Made by a program: the position numbers and the translations under genes
Source of the DNA: Paraburkholderia rhizosphaerae
GTDB lineage: Bacteria; Pseudomonadota; Gammaproteobacteria; Burkholderiales; Burkholderiaceae
Assembly: GCF_004366595.1 (NCBI RefSeq)
Contig: NZ_SORE01000004.1
Span: forward strand, 310,001 to 374,000
Direction of reading: 5' to 3'
DNA length: 64,000 nucleotides
Shown here: piece after piece, positions 8,356-16,892 of the stretch
How the letters are laid out: every line of letters starts with the position of its first letter
Position numbering within the stretch: position 1 is the stretch's first letter
Notes under the pieces: generated by a model
What the model saw: the letters and a program-made list of their open reading frames with translations, nothing else
Told to the model about the DNA's origin: nothing
Database searches by the model: none

Positions 8356-9363
8356 TCAGCTCCCGTCGCCTGTTTCCGTGCCGTTTTGCAGCCGTGCGCG
8401 CATCGCTGCTTCGAGCTGCGTCAACGATTCCGGCGCCGCGTCGGTAACGGCCCACCACATCATCCCGGCGTCGCGCCAGCGTGCCAGCGAGTAGCCGTCG
8501 CTCGACAGCGACGGGCCGGGCTTGCCGGCTGCCGGATCGTTATCGGGAAACACGTAGACGTCGATCACGTGCTTGGCATGCATGTAAGTCAGCACCGCGA
8601 CCCGGCGATGGCCGACATAGTCGAGCCGCCCGCCCGCCAGCGCAAAGCCGCTCGACTTCAGGTCGACCACCGGCGGCGCATAGTCGATGCGGCCGTTGAA
8701 CCAGGGCTTCACCGTATGCTGATCCGACGAGATCACGTCGATATCGCGCCCCGAAATCTGCGCGCGCACGTGACTCGACACCAGTTCGTCGACGAGACCG
8801 GACGGCGCGACCACGCGCTGCTGCGTATAAAGCACGCCGGCCGCCACCGCCGCGCACACCGCGAGCGCGAGTGCGCCGCCACGCCACGCGGCGCCGAACG
8901 GCAGCGCGACCGGCGCGCCGCCGCGAACCGGCCCCCAGCCACTCTCGCGCGCTTCGCCGGAAGCCGGCCGCTTGCCGCGCAGAAAATCGAGCCAGCGCCG
9001 GCTCGACGGTGAATCACGCCGACCGCCGCGCGGCGTCTGCGCAGTTTCGCCCCTCGTCGCGCCTCGGCTTGTCCCCTGATACTCGCCATCATTCCGCTCT
9101 GCGGCGGATCGGCTGGTCTCCTCGCGCTGCAAACCGGCGCCAGTCGCCGGCAGCGCCCCGATGATCCGCGCACGCAGTGCCTGCGGCGCGCGATGATATT
9201 GAGCCGCGGTGCGTACCGCGGCACTCAGCGCGCGCACTGCATCGCTTTCGCGCTGGCAGGCCGCGCAACGATCGATATGCTGCTGCAGCGCGTGCGCATC
9301 GGGCGGCGAGAGTTCCCGGTCGACGTTCGCGTCGATCAGCGGGCGTGCGTCGTTACAGTCCAT
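8356..9363 (-). CDS. Membrane anti-sigma factor with ZAS zinc finger
   Basis: 335 residues. The N-terminus has the zinc anti-sigma motif H29-x3-C33-x2-C36. A low-complexity Arg/Ser/Gly linker (about 75-155) leads to one membrane segment (about 161-179), then a C-terminal extracytoplasmic domain of about 150 residues. Proteins of this type hold an ECF sigma factor at the membrane until a signal releases it. The start at 9363 has AGGAGA upstream and overlaps the end of the sigma gene by 11 bases, so the two are translationally coupled. The reading frame is open further upstream, but only into the sigma gene. Confidence 0.9.
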   Translation of the reverse strand: MDCNDARPLIDANVDRELSPPDAHALQQHIDRCAACQRESDAVRALSAAVRTAAQYHRAPQALRARIIGALPATGAGLQREETSRSAAERNDGEYQGTSRGATRGETAQTPRGGRRDSPSSRRWLDFLRGKRPASGEARESGWGPVRGGAPVALPFGAAWRGGALALAVCAAVAAGVLYTQQRVVAPSGLVDELVSSHVRAQISGRDIDVISSDQHTVKPWFNGRIDYAPPVVDLKSSGFALAGGRLDYVGHRRVAVLTYMHAKHVIDVYVFPDNDPAAGKPGPSLSSDGYSLARWRDAGMMWWAVTDAAPESLTQLEAAMRARLQNGTETGDGS

Positions 9364-10192
9364 CTGGGTTCTCCTGAGCGATACCGCCCGGCGTTGCGCC
9401 GGGATTACGTGGCGAGGGTCCGGAAGAGTGGCCGGGCGTCCGGTCGCCGGCCGATGACGGGTCCCCCGCCCGGTTGGCAAGCGCGCCCGGCGGCATCGTC
9501 CCCGGCGCCGCTGCGGGGGCTGCCGCGGCCCCGCCTACCGCACTGCCCCCGCAGCGCTTATCACGCGCGCCGCCGCGCCCGCCTGTCGCCGTGGCCGCCG
9601 CCCCCGCCGCGGCGCCACGCGATGGCGCCGGCTTGCCGGCCGCACGCGCCTGCAGCGACGCAAGCGACTCCGCGAGCCGCCGCCGTCCGCGCGCGAGACG
9701 CGACATCACCGTGCCCACCGGCAAATCGGCGATCGTCGCAATCTCGCGGTAACTGAGCTCCTCCAGTTCGCGCAGCACCATCACCTCGCGATATTCGGCC
9801 GGCAGCTGCTCGAGCGCCGCATGCACGAGACGCGCGTCCTGATCGCGGATCATCAGCGTCTCGGGGTCGGCGTTCGGTTCGCTCCAGCCCTCGAAGGTCG
9901 CATCGTCGAGGTTCTCGTCGAACTCGACCGAATGGCGCGACATCTCGCGCTTCTGCCATTCGGTGTACCAGGTGCGCCGCACAATGGTTAGCAGCCACGG
10001 TCGCGCGTTGTCGCCGTGGAACATGTCGAAGTAGCGGAACGCCCGGATATACGCGTCCTGCACGATGTCTTCGGCATCGTTCGGATTGCCGCATAACCAG
10101 CGCGCAAGGTTAAAAGCCGCATCGAGATGCGGCAGCGCCATCTGCTGGAAGCGGGCGCTGCGCTGTGCGGCATCACTGTCGGTTTCGATCAC
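9353..10192 (-). CDS. ECF sigma factor (RpoE-like) with long low-complexity tail
   Basis: 279 residues. Region 2 is about 20-85 (NPNDAEDIVQDAYIRAFRYF), and region 4 about 120-180 with the helix-turn-helix SYREIATIADLPVGTVMSRL. Canonical ECF factors end here, but this one runs on for about 94 residues rich in Gly, Ala, Pro and Ser with no visible fold. It would direct RNA polymerase to a stress regulon under control of the anti-sigma partner encoded just downstream. A divergent gene pair (Tat phosphoesterase and cupredoxin) starts 145 bases away and is a plausible target. Confidence 0.93.
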   Translation of the reverse strand: MIETDSDAAQRSARFQQMALPHLDAAFNLARWLCGNPNDAEDIVQDAYIRAFRYFDMFHGDNARPWLLTIVRRTWYTEWQKREMSRHSVEFDENLDDATFEGWSEPNADPETLMIRDQDARLVHAALEQLPAEYREVMVLRELEELSYREIATIADLPVGTVMSRLARGRRRLAESLASLQARAAGKPAPSRGAAAGAAATATGGRGGARDKRCGGSAVGGAAAAPAAAPGTMPPGALANRAGDPSSAGDRTPGHSSGPSPRNPGATPGGIAQENPDGL

Positions 10193-10337
10193 CGGAACCC
10201 TCCGAACGTTACCGCTGCCATACCGGCCACGCGCCGAGTTTATTCCCGCCGCGTGCGTCGTTCATCAGAAATAAAACGGGAATAAAAGACGCACGTTCAA
10301 GGTTCGACAGGCAGACCCCACCCTGCGAGGAGAGACC

Positions 10338-11234
10338 ATGCAATCCACCCTTCGTCATCTGAAACGGCGCGATTTCCTGAAGCTGGCCGCGGTCGGCGGC
10401 GCGGCGTTCGCGTCGGCGCTGCCCGGCTTCACGTATGGGCGCGATCAGGAGTTTTACTTCGTGCAGCTGTCGGACGCGCACTGGGGGTTCGAAGGCCCGG
10501 CCGTCAATCCGGATGCGAAAGGCACGCTGCCCAAGGCAGTCGCGGCGGTCAACGCGCTGCCGGAGATGCCGGACTTCGTGATCTTCACTGGCGACCTCAC
10601 GCATACGACCGACGATCCGCAGTTGCGCCGCGAGCGGATGAAACAGTTCGCGTCGATCGTCAGCGGGCTGAACGTGAAGCCGCTCTACCTGATGCCCGGC
10701 GAACACGATGCGAGTCTCGACGCGGGCGCCGCGTTCAAGGAGCACTTCGGCCCGACGCACTACACGTTCGATCACAAGGGCGTGCATTTCATCACACTCG
10801 ACAATGTGTCGGATCCGGCGGGCCGCGTCGGCGCCGAGCAGATCGAATGGCTTGCCACCGATATCGACAAGCAGCCGAAGGACGCGCGCATCGTCGTCTT
10901 CACGCACCGGCCGCTGTTCGATCTGGCGCCGCAATGGGACTGGGCGACGCGCGACGGCGCGCAGGTGATCGACGTGCTGACGCGTCGACAGAACGTGACC
11001 GTGTTCTACGGACATATCCACCAGGAACATCACACGATGACCGGCAACATCGCGCACCACGCGGCGCGCTCGTTGATGTTCCCGCTGCCCGCGCCCGGCT
11101 CGCAGGAAAAGCGGCTGCCGGTCACGTGGGATGCGGCCGCGCCGTATCGCGGGCTGGGCTGGCGGCAGGTCGAAGTGAGCGCGCAGCCACGCACGTTCGC
11201 GCTGAATGAAATGCCGATTCGCAACATTTCCTGA
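10338..11234 (+). CDS. Tat-exported metallophosphoesterase
   Basis: 298 residues. A twin-arginine signal (RRDFLKLAAVGGAAFA, about 10-25) directs the folded protein to the periplasm. The calcineurin-like metal motifs are in order: SDAH, TGDLTH, PGEHD (the usual GNHD with Glu for Asn), THRPL and GHIH. The substrate is unknown; relatives include phosphodiesterases and acid phosphatases. AGGAGAGACC precedes the ATG. It is followed nine bases later by the cupredoxin gene, so both are likely one transcript. It is divergent from the ECF sigma/anti-sigma pair. Confidence 0.9.
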   Translation: MQSTLRHLKRRDFLKLAAVGGAAFASALPGFTYGRDQEFYFVQLSDAHWGFEGPAVNPDAKGTLPKAVAAVNALPEMPDFVIFTGDLTHTTDDPQLRRERMKQFASIVSGLNVKPLYLMPGEHDASLDAGAAFKEHFGPTHYTFDHKGVHFITLDNVSDPAGRVGAEQIEWLATDIDKQPKDARIVVFTHRPLFDLAPQWDWATRDGAQVIDVLTRRQNVTVFYGHIHQEHHTMTGNIAHHAARSLMFPLPAPGSQEKRLPVTWDAAAPYRGLGWRQVEVSAQPRTFALNEMPIRNIS

Positions 11235-11243
11235 GGACGCGCG

Positions 11244-11633
11244 ATGCCAACCGCACTCCACCGCTTGCCGCAAAACGCCGCGCGACGCAGATGGCTGGGC
11301 TTCGCCGGCACGGCTGCCGCGCTCGCGGCGCTGTCGCGCATCCCGGCGCGCGCCGCCGAGCCGCGTGTGATTCGCGTGCACGCGAAGCGCTTCGTGTTCA
11401 CGCCGAATCAGATCAAGCTCGCGCCGCATGAATCCGTGGTGTTCGAGCTGGTGTCGGAAGACGTCATGATGGGCTTTTCGATTCCGCAGTACGGCGTGCG
11501 CGTCGATGTGCCGCCGGGCGCGCCGGTGCGCCTGGCCGCGCAAGCGGGCGACGCCGGCACGGTCGAATTCCTGTGCGACATCTTTTGCGGATCGGGACAC
11601 GAGACGATGAACGGCACGTTGATCGTCGGATGA
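11244..11633 (+). CDS. Exported cupredoxin with CuA-like motif
   Basis: 129 residues. The N-terminus has a Tat-like signal (ARRRWLGFAG). The rest is a cupredoxin fold like the C-terminal domain of cytochrome oxidase subunit II. The CuA ligand cluster is C111-x3-C115-x3-H119-x2-M122. The other His ligand, normally in a D-V-x-H-x-F-x-I-P segment, is replaced: here the sequence is DVMMGFSIP, with Met at that place. It may therefore hold a different copper centre or act in copper transfer or electron transfer. Genes like this in an ECF-linked pair point to envelope redox or metal stress, which is inference. Confidence 0.85.
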   Translation: MPTALHRLPQNAARRRWLGFAGTAAALAALSRIPARAAEPRVIRVHAKRFVFTPNQIKLAPHESVVFELVSEDVMMGFSIPQYGVRVDVPPGAPVRLAAQAGDAGTVEFLCDIFCGSGHETMNGTLIVG

Positions 11634-11636
11634 AAG

Positions 11637-11678
11637 CGCGGGGCGGCGCGCGCGGGAACGTGTGCGCGCCGCCCCGCG
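11637..11678. terminator. Long GC hairpin after the cupredoxin gene
   Basis: A perfect 15 bp arm (CGCGGGGCGGCGCGC and its complement) starts four bases after the cupredoxin stop. No T-run follows, so it may stabilise the mRNA 3' end or act as a Rho-assisted terminator. Confidence 0.5.
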
Positions 11679-11754
11679 TGCAACGGCCGTCCACTGATCA
11701 CTCACCGCGGGCGAGCGGCATCGGGCAGTCGCGCTCTTGCGCGTCATTCGCGTG

Positions 11755-12666
11755 CTACGAGTCCCCCGTCCAGTATCCGGGCCGCGCGTACACCACCTTC
11801 AGATAATCGATGAAATATCGCACCTTGGCCGGCACGAAGCGTTGCTGCGGATACACCGCAAGAATGTCGTAGTCGGGCAGCGCGTAGTCGTCGAGCACGG
11901 TTTCGAGTTCGCCACGCGCGATCTGCTGCTGCACTTCCCACGTCGAACGCCAGCCGAGCCCGAGCCCTTCGGAGACCCAGCGGTGTAAAAGCTCGCCATC
12001 GTTGCAATCGAGCGTGCCGCCGACGCGCACCGTCACCAGCTTGCCGTTGCGCCGGAAATACCAGCCGCGGTTCTGCCCGCCTTGCAGATTGAATGCGAGG
12101 CAGTTGTGCGCGGGCAGGTCTTCGAGCGTCTTCGGCCGGCCGTGCTTTCTGAAATACGCGGGCGTGCCGCATACGACGCGCGAATTCGACGCGAGCTTGA
12201 CCGCGACGAAGTTCGGATCGACCGCGCCGCCGATTCGAATCGACAGGTCGTAGCCTTCGCGCACGAGGTCGACGACGCGGTCGGTCAGATTGAACGACAC
12301 CTGCAATTCCGGCTTGTCGGCGACAAAGGCCGGCGCGAGCGGCGCCACGTGCTTGCGGCCGAACGCGGCGGGCGCCGATACGATCAGATGGCCGCTCACC
12401 GCGCGGTGCCCGGCGCTCAGTTCGTTTTCCGCCTGATCCCATTCGGCCAGCATCCCGCGGCAGCGTTCGAGAAACGACGCGCCCTCCTCGCTGACGACCA
12501 GACGCCGAGTCGACCGGTACATCAGCTTCACGCCGAGCCGCTTTTCGAGCGCATCGATGCGCCGCCCGAGAATGACCGGCGACACGCCCTCCTCGAGCGC
12601 CGCGGCAGCCAGGCTGCCGGCATCCGCGACACGCACGAACGTTTCGATCTGTTTGAAGCGATCCAT
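11755..12666 (-). CDS. LysR-type transcriptional regulator
   Basis: 303 residues from the ATG at 12666 (MDRFKQIETFVRVADAG), preceded by GGAGA; an upstream in-frame ATG at 12678 is possible. The N-terminal winged helix-turn-helix is about 1-60 and the effector domain about 90-300. It is divergent from gcl, the first gene of the glyoxylate operon, with 205 bases between them that hold a LysR-type palindrome and tandem repeats. It is therefore the likely regulator of gcl-hyi-glxR, though the inducer is not known from sequence. Confidence 0.92.
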   Translation of the reverse strand: MDRFKQIETFVRVADAGSLAAAALEEGVSPVILGRRIDALEKRLGVKLMYRSTRRLVVSEEGASFLERCRGMLAEWDQAENELSAGHRAVSGHLIVSAPAAFGRKHVAPLAPAFVADKPELQVSFNLTDRVVDLVREGYDLSIRIGGAVDPNFVAVKLASNSRVVCGTPAYFRKHGRPKTLEDLPAHNCLAFNLQGGQNRGWYFRRNGKLVTVRVGGTLDCNDGELLHRWVSEGLGLGWRSTWEVQQQIARGELETVLDDYALPDYDILAVYPQQRFVPAKVRYFIDYLKVVYARPGYWTGDS

Positions 12667-12709
12667 CTTCGTCTCCATCGCTAAATCGGCTTGGGGCAGG
12701 TGACTTCAT

Positions 12710-12753
12710 GCCAACCGCGCGCCAACCGCACGCCAACCGCACGCCAACCGATT
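12710..12753. repeat. Four 11-bp tandem repeats in the gcl promoter region
   Basis: Four consecutive copies of GCCAACCG followed by CGC, CAC, CAC and ATT. They lie between the LysR start and the palindrome at 12754-12770. They could be repeated protein sites or replication slippage. Confidence 0.8.
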
Positions 12754-12770
12754 CGATACTTTTTGTATCG
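12754..12770. promoter_or_regulatory. LysR-type operator candidate
   Basis: CGATAC-TTTTT-GTATCG is a perfect 17-base inverted repeat. It matches the general LysR-regulator pattern T-N11-A with ATAC/GTAT arms. It lies 88 bases before lysR and 102 before gcl, as expected for a shared divergent control site. Confidence 0.6.
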
Positions 12771-12871
12771 GAATAAACGACCCGGACTGATCTTATCAAA
12801 CCTTTGGTGCAGGCCTACAGTGCGAAGAACGCCCCATTTCCCACATTGGCAGCACACCCCAGGAGACATTC

Positions 12872-14656
12872 ATGGCCAAGATGAGAGCCGTCGACGCAGC
12901 CGTTCTGGTGCTCGAAAAGGAAGGTATCGACACCGCGTTCGGTGTGCCAGGCGCCGCGATCAATCCGTTCTATTCGGCCATGCGCAAAGCGGGCAACATC
13001 AGCCATGTGCTCGCTCGCCACGTCGAAGGCGCATCGCATATGGCCGAAGGCTACACACGCGCGTCCCCCGGCAATATCGGCGTGTGTATCGGCACGTCCG
13101 GCCCGGCCGGCACCGACATGATCACCGGCCTTTACTCCGCGTCCGCCGACTCGATTCCGATTCTCGCGATCACCGGCCAGGCGCCGCGCGCCCGGCTCTA
13201 CAAGGAAGACTTTCAGGCGGTCGACATCGAATCGATCGCGAAGCCGGTCACCAAGTGGGCGGTCACGGTGCGCGAGCCGGCACTGGTGCCGCGCGTGTTC
13301 CAGCAGGCGTTCCACCTGATGCGCTCGGGCCGCCCGGGTCCGGTGCTGATCGACCTGCCGATCGACGTGCAACTGGCTGAAATCGAATTCGACATCGCGA
13401 CCTACGAACCGCTGCCGATCTACAAGCCGAAAGCAAGCCGCGCACAGATCGAAGCCGCGCTGACGATGCTGAACAACGCGGAAAAGCCGCTGATCGTATC
13501 GGGCGGCGGCGTGATCAATGCCGCAGCCGAAGACCTGCTCGTGCAATTCGCCGAAACGCTGGGCGTGCCGGTGATTCCGACGCTGATGTCGTGGGGCGCG
13601 ATTGCCGACGACCATCCGCTGATGGCCGGCATGGTCGGCCTGCAAACGTCGCACCGCTACGGCAACGCGACGATGCTCGCATCGGACTTCGTGCTCGGCA
13701 TCGGCAACCGCTGGGCAAACCGCCACACCGGCAGCATCGAGGTGTACACGAAGGGCCGCAAGTTCGTGCACGTCGATATCGAACCGACGCAGATCGGCCG
13801 CGTGTTCGGCCCGGATCTGGGCATCGTGTCCGACGCGAAAGCCGCGCTCGAACTGTTCGTCGAAGTCGCGAAGGAATGGAAAGCGGCCGGCAAGCTGAAG
13901 AACCGCGGCGCGTGGGTCGAAGAATGCCAGGAGCGCAAGCGCACGATGCTGCGCAAGACGCACTTCGACAACGTGCCGGTCAAGCCGCAACGCGTGTACG
14001 AAGAGATGAACAAGGTGTTCGGCCGCGATACCTGCTACGTGAGCACGATCGGCCTGTCGCAGATCGCCGCCGCGCAGTTCCTGCATGTGTTCAAGGCGCG
14101 CAACTGGATCAATTGCGGTCAGGCCGGCCCGCTCGGCTGGACCATTCCGGCTGCGCTCGGCGTACGCGCCGCGGACCCGCAACGGCCGATCGTCGCGCTG
14201 TCCGGCGACTATGACTTCCAGTTCATGATCGAGGAATTGGCCGCCGGTGCGCAGTTCAAGCTGCCGTATGTGCACGTGGTGGTGAACAACTCGTACCTGG
14301 GTCTGATTCGCCAGGCGCAGCGCGCATTCGACATGGACTACTGCGTGCAGCTCGCATTCGACAACATCAACGCGCCGGAAATCGAAGGGTATGGCGTCGA
14401 TCACGTTGCGGTCGCCGAAGGCCTCGGCTGCAAGGCGCTGCGCGTGTTCAAGCCGGAAGAAATCGCCCCGGCGCTGAAGAAGGCGCAGTCGATGCTCTCC
14501 GAGTTCAACGTGCCGGTGGTGGTCGAAGTGATTCTGGAACGCGTGACCAACATTTCGATGGGCACCGAAATCGATGCGGTCAACGAGTTCGAAGAGCTCG
14601 CGGCATCGCACCAGGATGCGCCGACTTCGATCAGCGCCCTTAGCGCGCTCGATTAA
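12872..14656 (+). CDS. gcl: Glyoxylate carboligase (tartronate-semialdehyde synthase)
   Basis: 594 residues, the usual length. Gcl joins two glyoxylates, releasing CO2, to give tartronate semialdehyde, using thiamine diphosphate and FAD. The protein closely follows E. coli Gcl: [17 protein letters not shown] near residue 50 keeps the Gcl-specific Val where other ThDP enzymes have Glu. The GDYDFQF...NNSYLG segment binds ThDP-Mg. AGGAGA lies upstream of the ATG. It heads the gcl-hyi-glxR operon and is divergent from the LysR gene. Confidence 0.98.
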   Translation: MAKMRAVDAAVLVLEKEGIDTAFGVPGAAINPFYSAMRKAGNISHVLARHVEGASHMAEGYTRASPGNIGVCIGTSGPAGTDMITGLYSASADSIPILAITGQAPRARLYKEDFQAVDIESIAKPVTKWAVTVREPALVPRVFQQAFHLMRSGRPGPVLIDLPIDVQLAEIEFDIATYEPLPIYKPKASRAQIEAALTMLNNAEKPLIVSGGGVINAAAEDLLVQFAETLGVPVIPTLMSWGAIADDHPLMAGMVGLQTSHRYGNATMLASDFVLGIGNRWANRHTGSIEVYTKGRKFVHVDIEPTQIGRVFGPDLGIVSDAKAALELFVEVAKEWKAAGKLKNRGAWVEECQERKRTMLRKTHFDNVPVKPQRVYEEMNKVFGRDTCYVSTIGLSQIAAAQFLHVFKARNWINCGQAGPLGWTIPAALGVRAADPQRPIVALSGDYDFQFMIEELAAGAQFKLPYVHVVVNNSYLGLIRQAQRAFDMDYCVQLAFDNINAPEIEGYGVDHVAVAEGLGCKALRVFKPEEIAPALKKAQSMLSEFNVPVVVEVILERVTNISMGTEIDAVNEFEELAASHQDAPTSISALSALD

Positions 14657-14748
14657 GCGCGACCTCGCACGATCGACACGGAAGACGGCGCGGCCCGCCC
14701 GGCTGCCGCCGCGCCGCGCTTATCCGTCGCTTCTGTTTTTTGCAGGGC

Positions 14749-14782
14749 CTGTCCGCGCGATTTGCGAAAACCGCGCGGACAG
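14749..14782. other. Hairpin between gcl and hyi
   Basis: CTGTCCGCGCG pairs perfectly with CGCGCGGACAG around a 12-base loop. It lies in the 159-base gap between gcl and hyi, after a T-run. It could set differential expression inside the operon, for example as a processing or stability element. Confidence 0.5.
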
Positions 14783-14815
14783 CACGCTGTTCATCTGACC
14801 GACCAGAGAGAAACA

Positions 14816-15619
14816 ATGCCAAAGTTCGCTGCCAATCTGACGATGCTATTCAACGATGTCCCGTTCCTCGAGCGCTTTGCCGCTGCGGCGAACGCGGGTT
14901 TCGATGCTGTCGAGTTCCTGTTTCCTTATCCGTATCAGGCTGCCGAGCTGGCCGAGCGTTTGCAGCAAAACCGCCTGACGCTGGTGCTGCACAACCTGCC
15001 GGCCGGCAATTGGGAAGCCGGTGAACGCGGGATCGCGTGCCTGCCGGATCGCGTCGGCGAGTTCCAGGAAGGCGTCGGTCGCGCGATCGAATACGCGAAG
15101 GCGCTAAAGGTGCCGCAACTGAATTGCCTGGTCGGCATTCCGACCGCGGGAGTCGACGCGGACAAAGCACGCGCGACGATCGTCGACAACCTGCGCTTTG
15201 CCGCCGGCGCATTGAAAAGCGAAGGCATCCGGCTGCTGGTCGAGCCGTGCAACTCATACGACATTCCGGGCTTCGCGCTGAATCGGTCGGCCGAAGGGCT
15301 CGATGTAATCCGCGCGGTCGGCTCCGACAATCTGTTCCTGCAATACGACATCTATCACATGCAGCGGATGGAAGGCGAACTCGCGGCGACCATCAAAAAG
15401 AACTTCGCGTCGATCGCGCACATCCAGCTGGCCGACAACCCCGGTCGCAACGAACCCGGCACCGGCGAAATCAACTATCCGTTCCTGTTCGATCTGCTCG
15501 ACTCGCTTGGCTATGCAGGCTATATCGGCTGCGAGTACAAGCCGCGTACGACGACAACCGAAGGTCTCGGCTGGCTTAAGGACGCCAGGACCCGACCAGT
15601 TGCGCACGCAACTGCATAA
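14816..15619 (+). CDS. hyi: Hydroxypyruvate isomerase
   Basis: 267 residues of the xylose-isomerase-like TIM barrel family. Hyi interconverts hydroxypyruvate and tartronate semialdehyde, the product of Gcl. It starts at the ATG at 14816 (MPKFAANLTMLFNDVPFLER), after an AGAGAG site; the frame is open upstream but without homology. Metal ligands are visible in the segments LLVEPCNS, YDIYHMQ and the CEYKP near the end. It sits between gcl and glxR, completing the glycerate pathway. Confidence 0.95.
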   Translation: MPKFAANLTMLFNDVPFLERFAAAANAGFDAVEFLFPYPYQAAELAERLQQNRLTLVLHNLPAGNWEAGERGIACLPDRVGEFQEGVGRAIEYAKALKVPQLNCLVGIPTAGVDADKARATIVDNLRFAAGALKSEGIRLLVEPCNSYDIPGFALNRSAEGLDVIRAVGSDNLFLQYDIYHMQRMEGELAATIKKNFASIAHIQLADNPGRNEPGTGEINYPFLFDLLDSLGYAGYIGCEYKPRTTTTEGLGWLKDARTRPVAHATA

Positions 15620-15699
15620 GCGCGGCGGCGCCCGGCGCGCCCCGTATGTCGAAAGAACAGGCACTTCAATTTATTACCGAATTCCAGGAGAGTACGCAA

Positions 15700-16608
15700 A
15701 TGGCAAAGATCGGTTTCATCGGCCTCGGCATCATGGGCTCACATATGGCGCGCAACCTGCTGAAAGGCGGCCACACGCTGTTCGTGAACGGCGCATACCC
15801 GGTGCCCGACGATCTGACCAAAACGACGACTGTCGTTAAGAATTCGACGGCCGTCGCGCAAGCGGCGGACATCGTCGTGGTCATGGTGCCGGATACGCCC
15901 GACGTCGCCAACGTGCTGTTTGCCGATGACGGCGTGGCCGCGGGTCTTACCAAAGGCAAACTCGTGATCGACATGAGCTCGATCTCGCCGCTCGAAACGC
16001 AGGCCTTCGCGAAGAAGATCAACGAGCTCGGCTGCGATTATCTCGACGCGCCGGTGTCCGGCGGCGAAGTCGGTGCACGCGACGCCACGCTGACGATCAT
16101 GGTCGGTGGCCCGCAAAAGGCGTTCGATCTCGCGAAGCCGCTGTTCGATCTGATGGGCAAGAACATCACGCTGATTGGCGACAACGGCGCGGGCCAGACC
16201 TGCAAGGTCGCGAACCAGATCATCGTTGCACTGAATATCGAAGCGGTGGCTGAAGCGTTGCTGTTCGCCGCGCGCTCGGGCGCCGATCCGGAACGCGTGC
16301 GCCGCGCGCTGATGGGCGGCTTTGCCGCATCGCGCATTCTCGAAGTGCATGGCGAACGGATGACGAAGCGCACGTTCAATCCGGGCTTCCGGATCGAACT
16401 GCATCAGAAGGACCTGAACCTCGCACTCGACGGCGCGCGCAAGCTCGGCATCGCGCTGCCGCATACCGCCAGCGCCCAGCAGCTGTTCAGTGTGTGCGCG
16501 GCGAACGGCGGCAAGGCGTGGGATCACTCGGCAATGGTCCGTGCACTCGAAATCATGGCGAACTTCGAGGTTGCGCAGGCGCCCACCAGCGACGCGAAGG
16601 CCGCCTGA
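15700..16608 (+). CDS. glxR: 2-hydroxy-3-oxopropionate (tartronate semialdehyde) reductase
   Basis: 302 residues. This beta-hydroxyacid dehydrogenase reduces tartronate semialdehyde to D-glycerate with NAD(P)H. The nucleotide site GLGIMGSHMARNL is at the N-terminus, the substrate motif DAPVSGGEVGA near 115-125, and the catalytic Lys in GAGQTCKVANQ near 167. The ATG at 15700 has AGGAG nine bases upstream and is preferred over an upstream in-frame ATG at 15646. It is the last gene of the gcl-hyi-glxR operon. Confidence 0.96.
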   Translation: MAKIGFIGLGIMGSHMARNLLKGGHTLFVNGAYPVPDDLTKTTTVVKNSTAVAQAADIVVVMVPDTPDVANVLFADDGVAAGLTKGKLVIDMSSISPLETQAFAKKINELGCDYLDAPVSGGEVGARDATLTIMVGGPQKAFDLAKPLFDLMGKNITLIGDNGAGQTCKVANQIIVALNIEAVAEALLFAARSGADPERVRRALMGGFAASRILEVHGERMTKRTFNPGFRIELHQKDLNLALDGARKLGIALPHTASAQQLFSVCAANGGKAWDHSAMVRALEIMANFEVAQAPTSDAKAA

Positions 16609-16682
16609 CGACGCAACCGTCAACTTCAACGAAGCAGAACTCGGGCTGCCGCGGAAACATCGCAGCGGCCCTCCTGTGGGGC

Positions 16683-16717
16683 GTCCGGTTCGACGCGCGC
16701 GACGCGTCGGACCGGAC
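16683..16717. other. Hairpin after glxR
   Basis: GTCCGGT and ACCGGAC arms enclose a second self-complementary CGACGCG/CGCGTCG part, giving a long stem. There is no T-run. It lies in the 284-base gap between convergent glxR and the GT-C gene. The gap holds no other gene that I can see. Confidence 0.45.
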
Positions 16718-16892
16718 AATCAGGCCGCTCTGGGCTGAGGGCGGCTAGTGGGGTCCGCAGCGGCACCCGGCGTCGACGGGGAAGCCTTGGTCGGTCAGAC
16801 GCCGTCGTCGGGTGTCCGCCTGTCGGATTTCATCGAGCGCGCGCGATGCGCGCCGCCCGTGCGCGGTGTGCGTTATAACAGGCCACGCGCAA

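Noticed and set aside
10209..11747. 512-codon open frame antisense to the phosphoesterase and cupredoxin
   Set aside because: It spans two well-supported genes on the other strand and lacks any motif.
12815..14611. 598-codon open frame antisense to gcl
   Set aside because: It mirrors gcl codon structure in a GC-rich gene; its composition is Arg/His/Asp-rich with no recognisable domain and no ribosome binding site.
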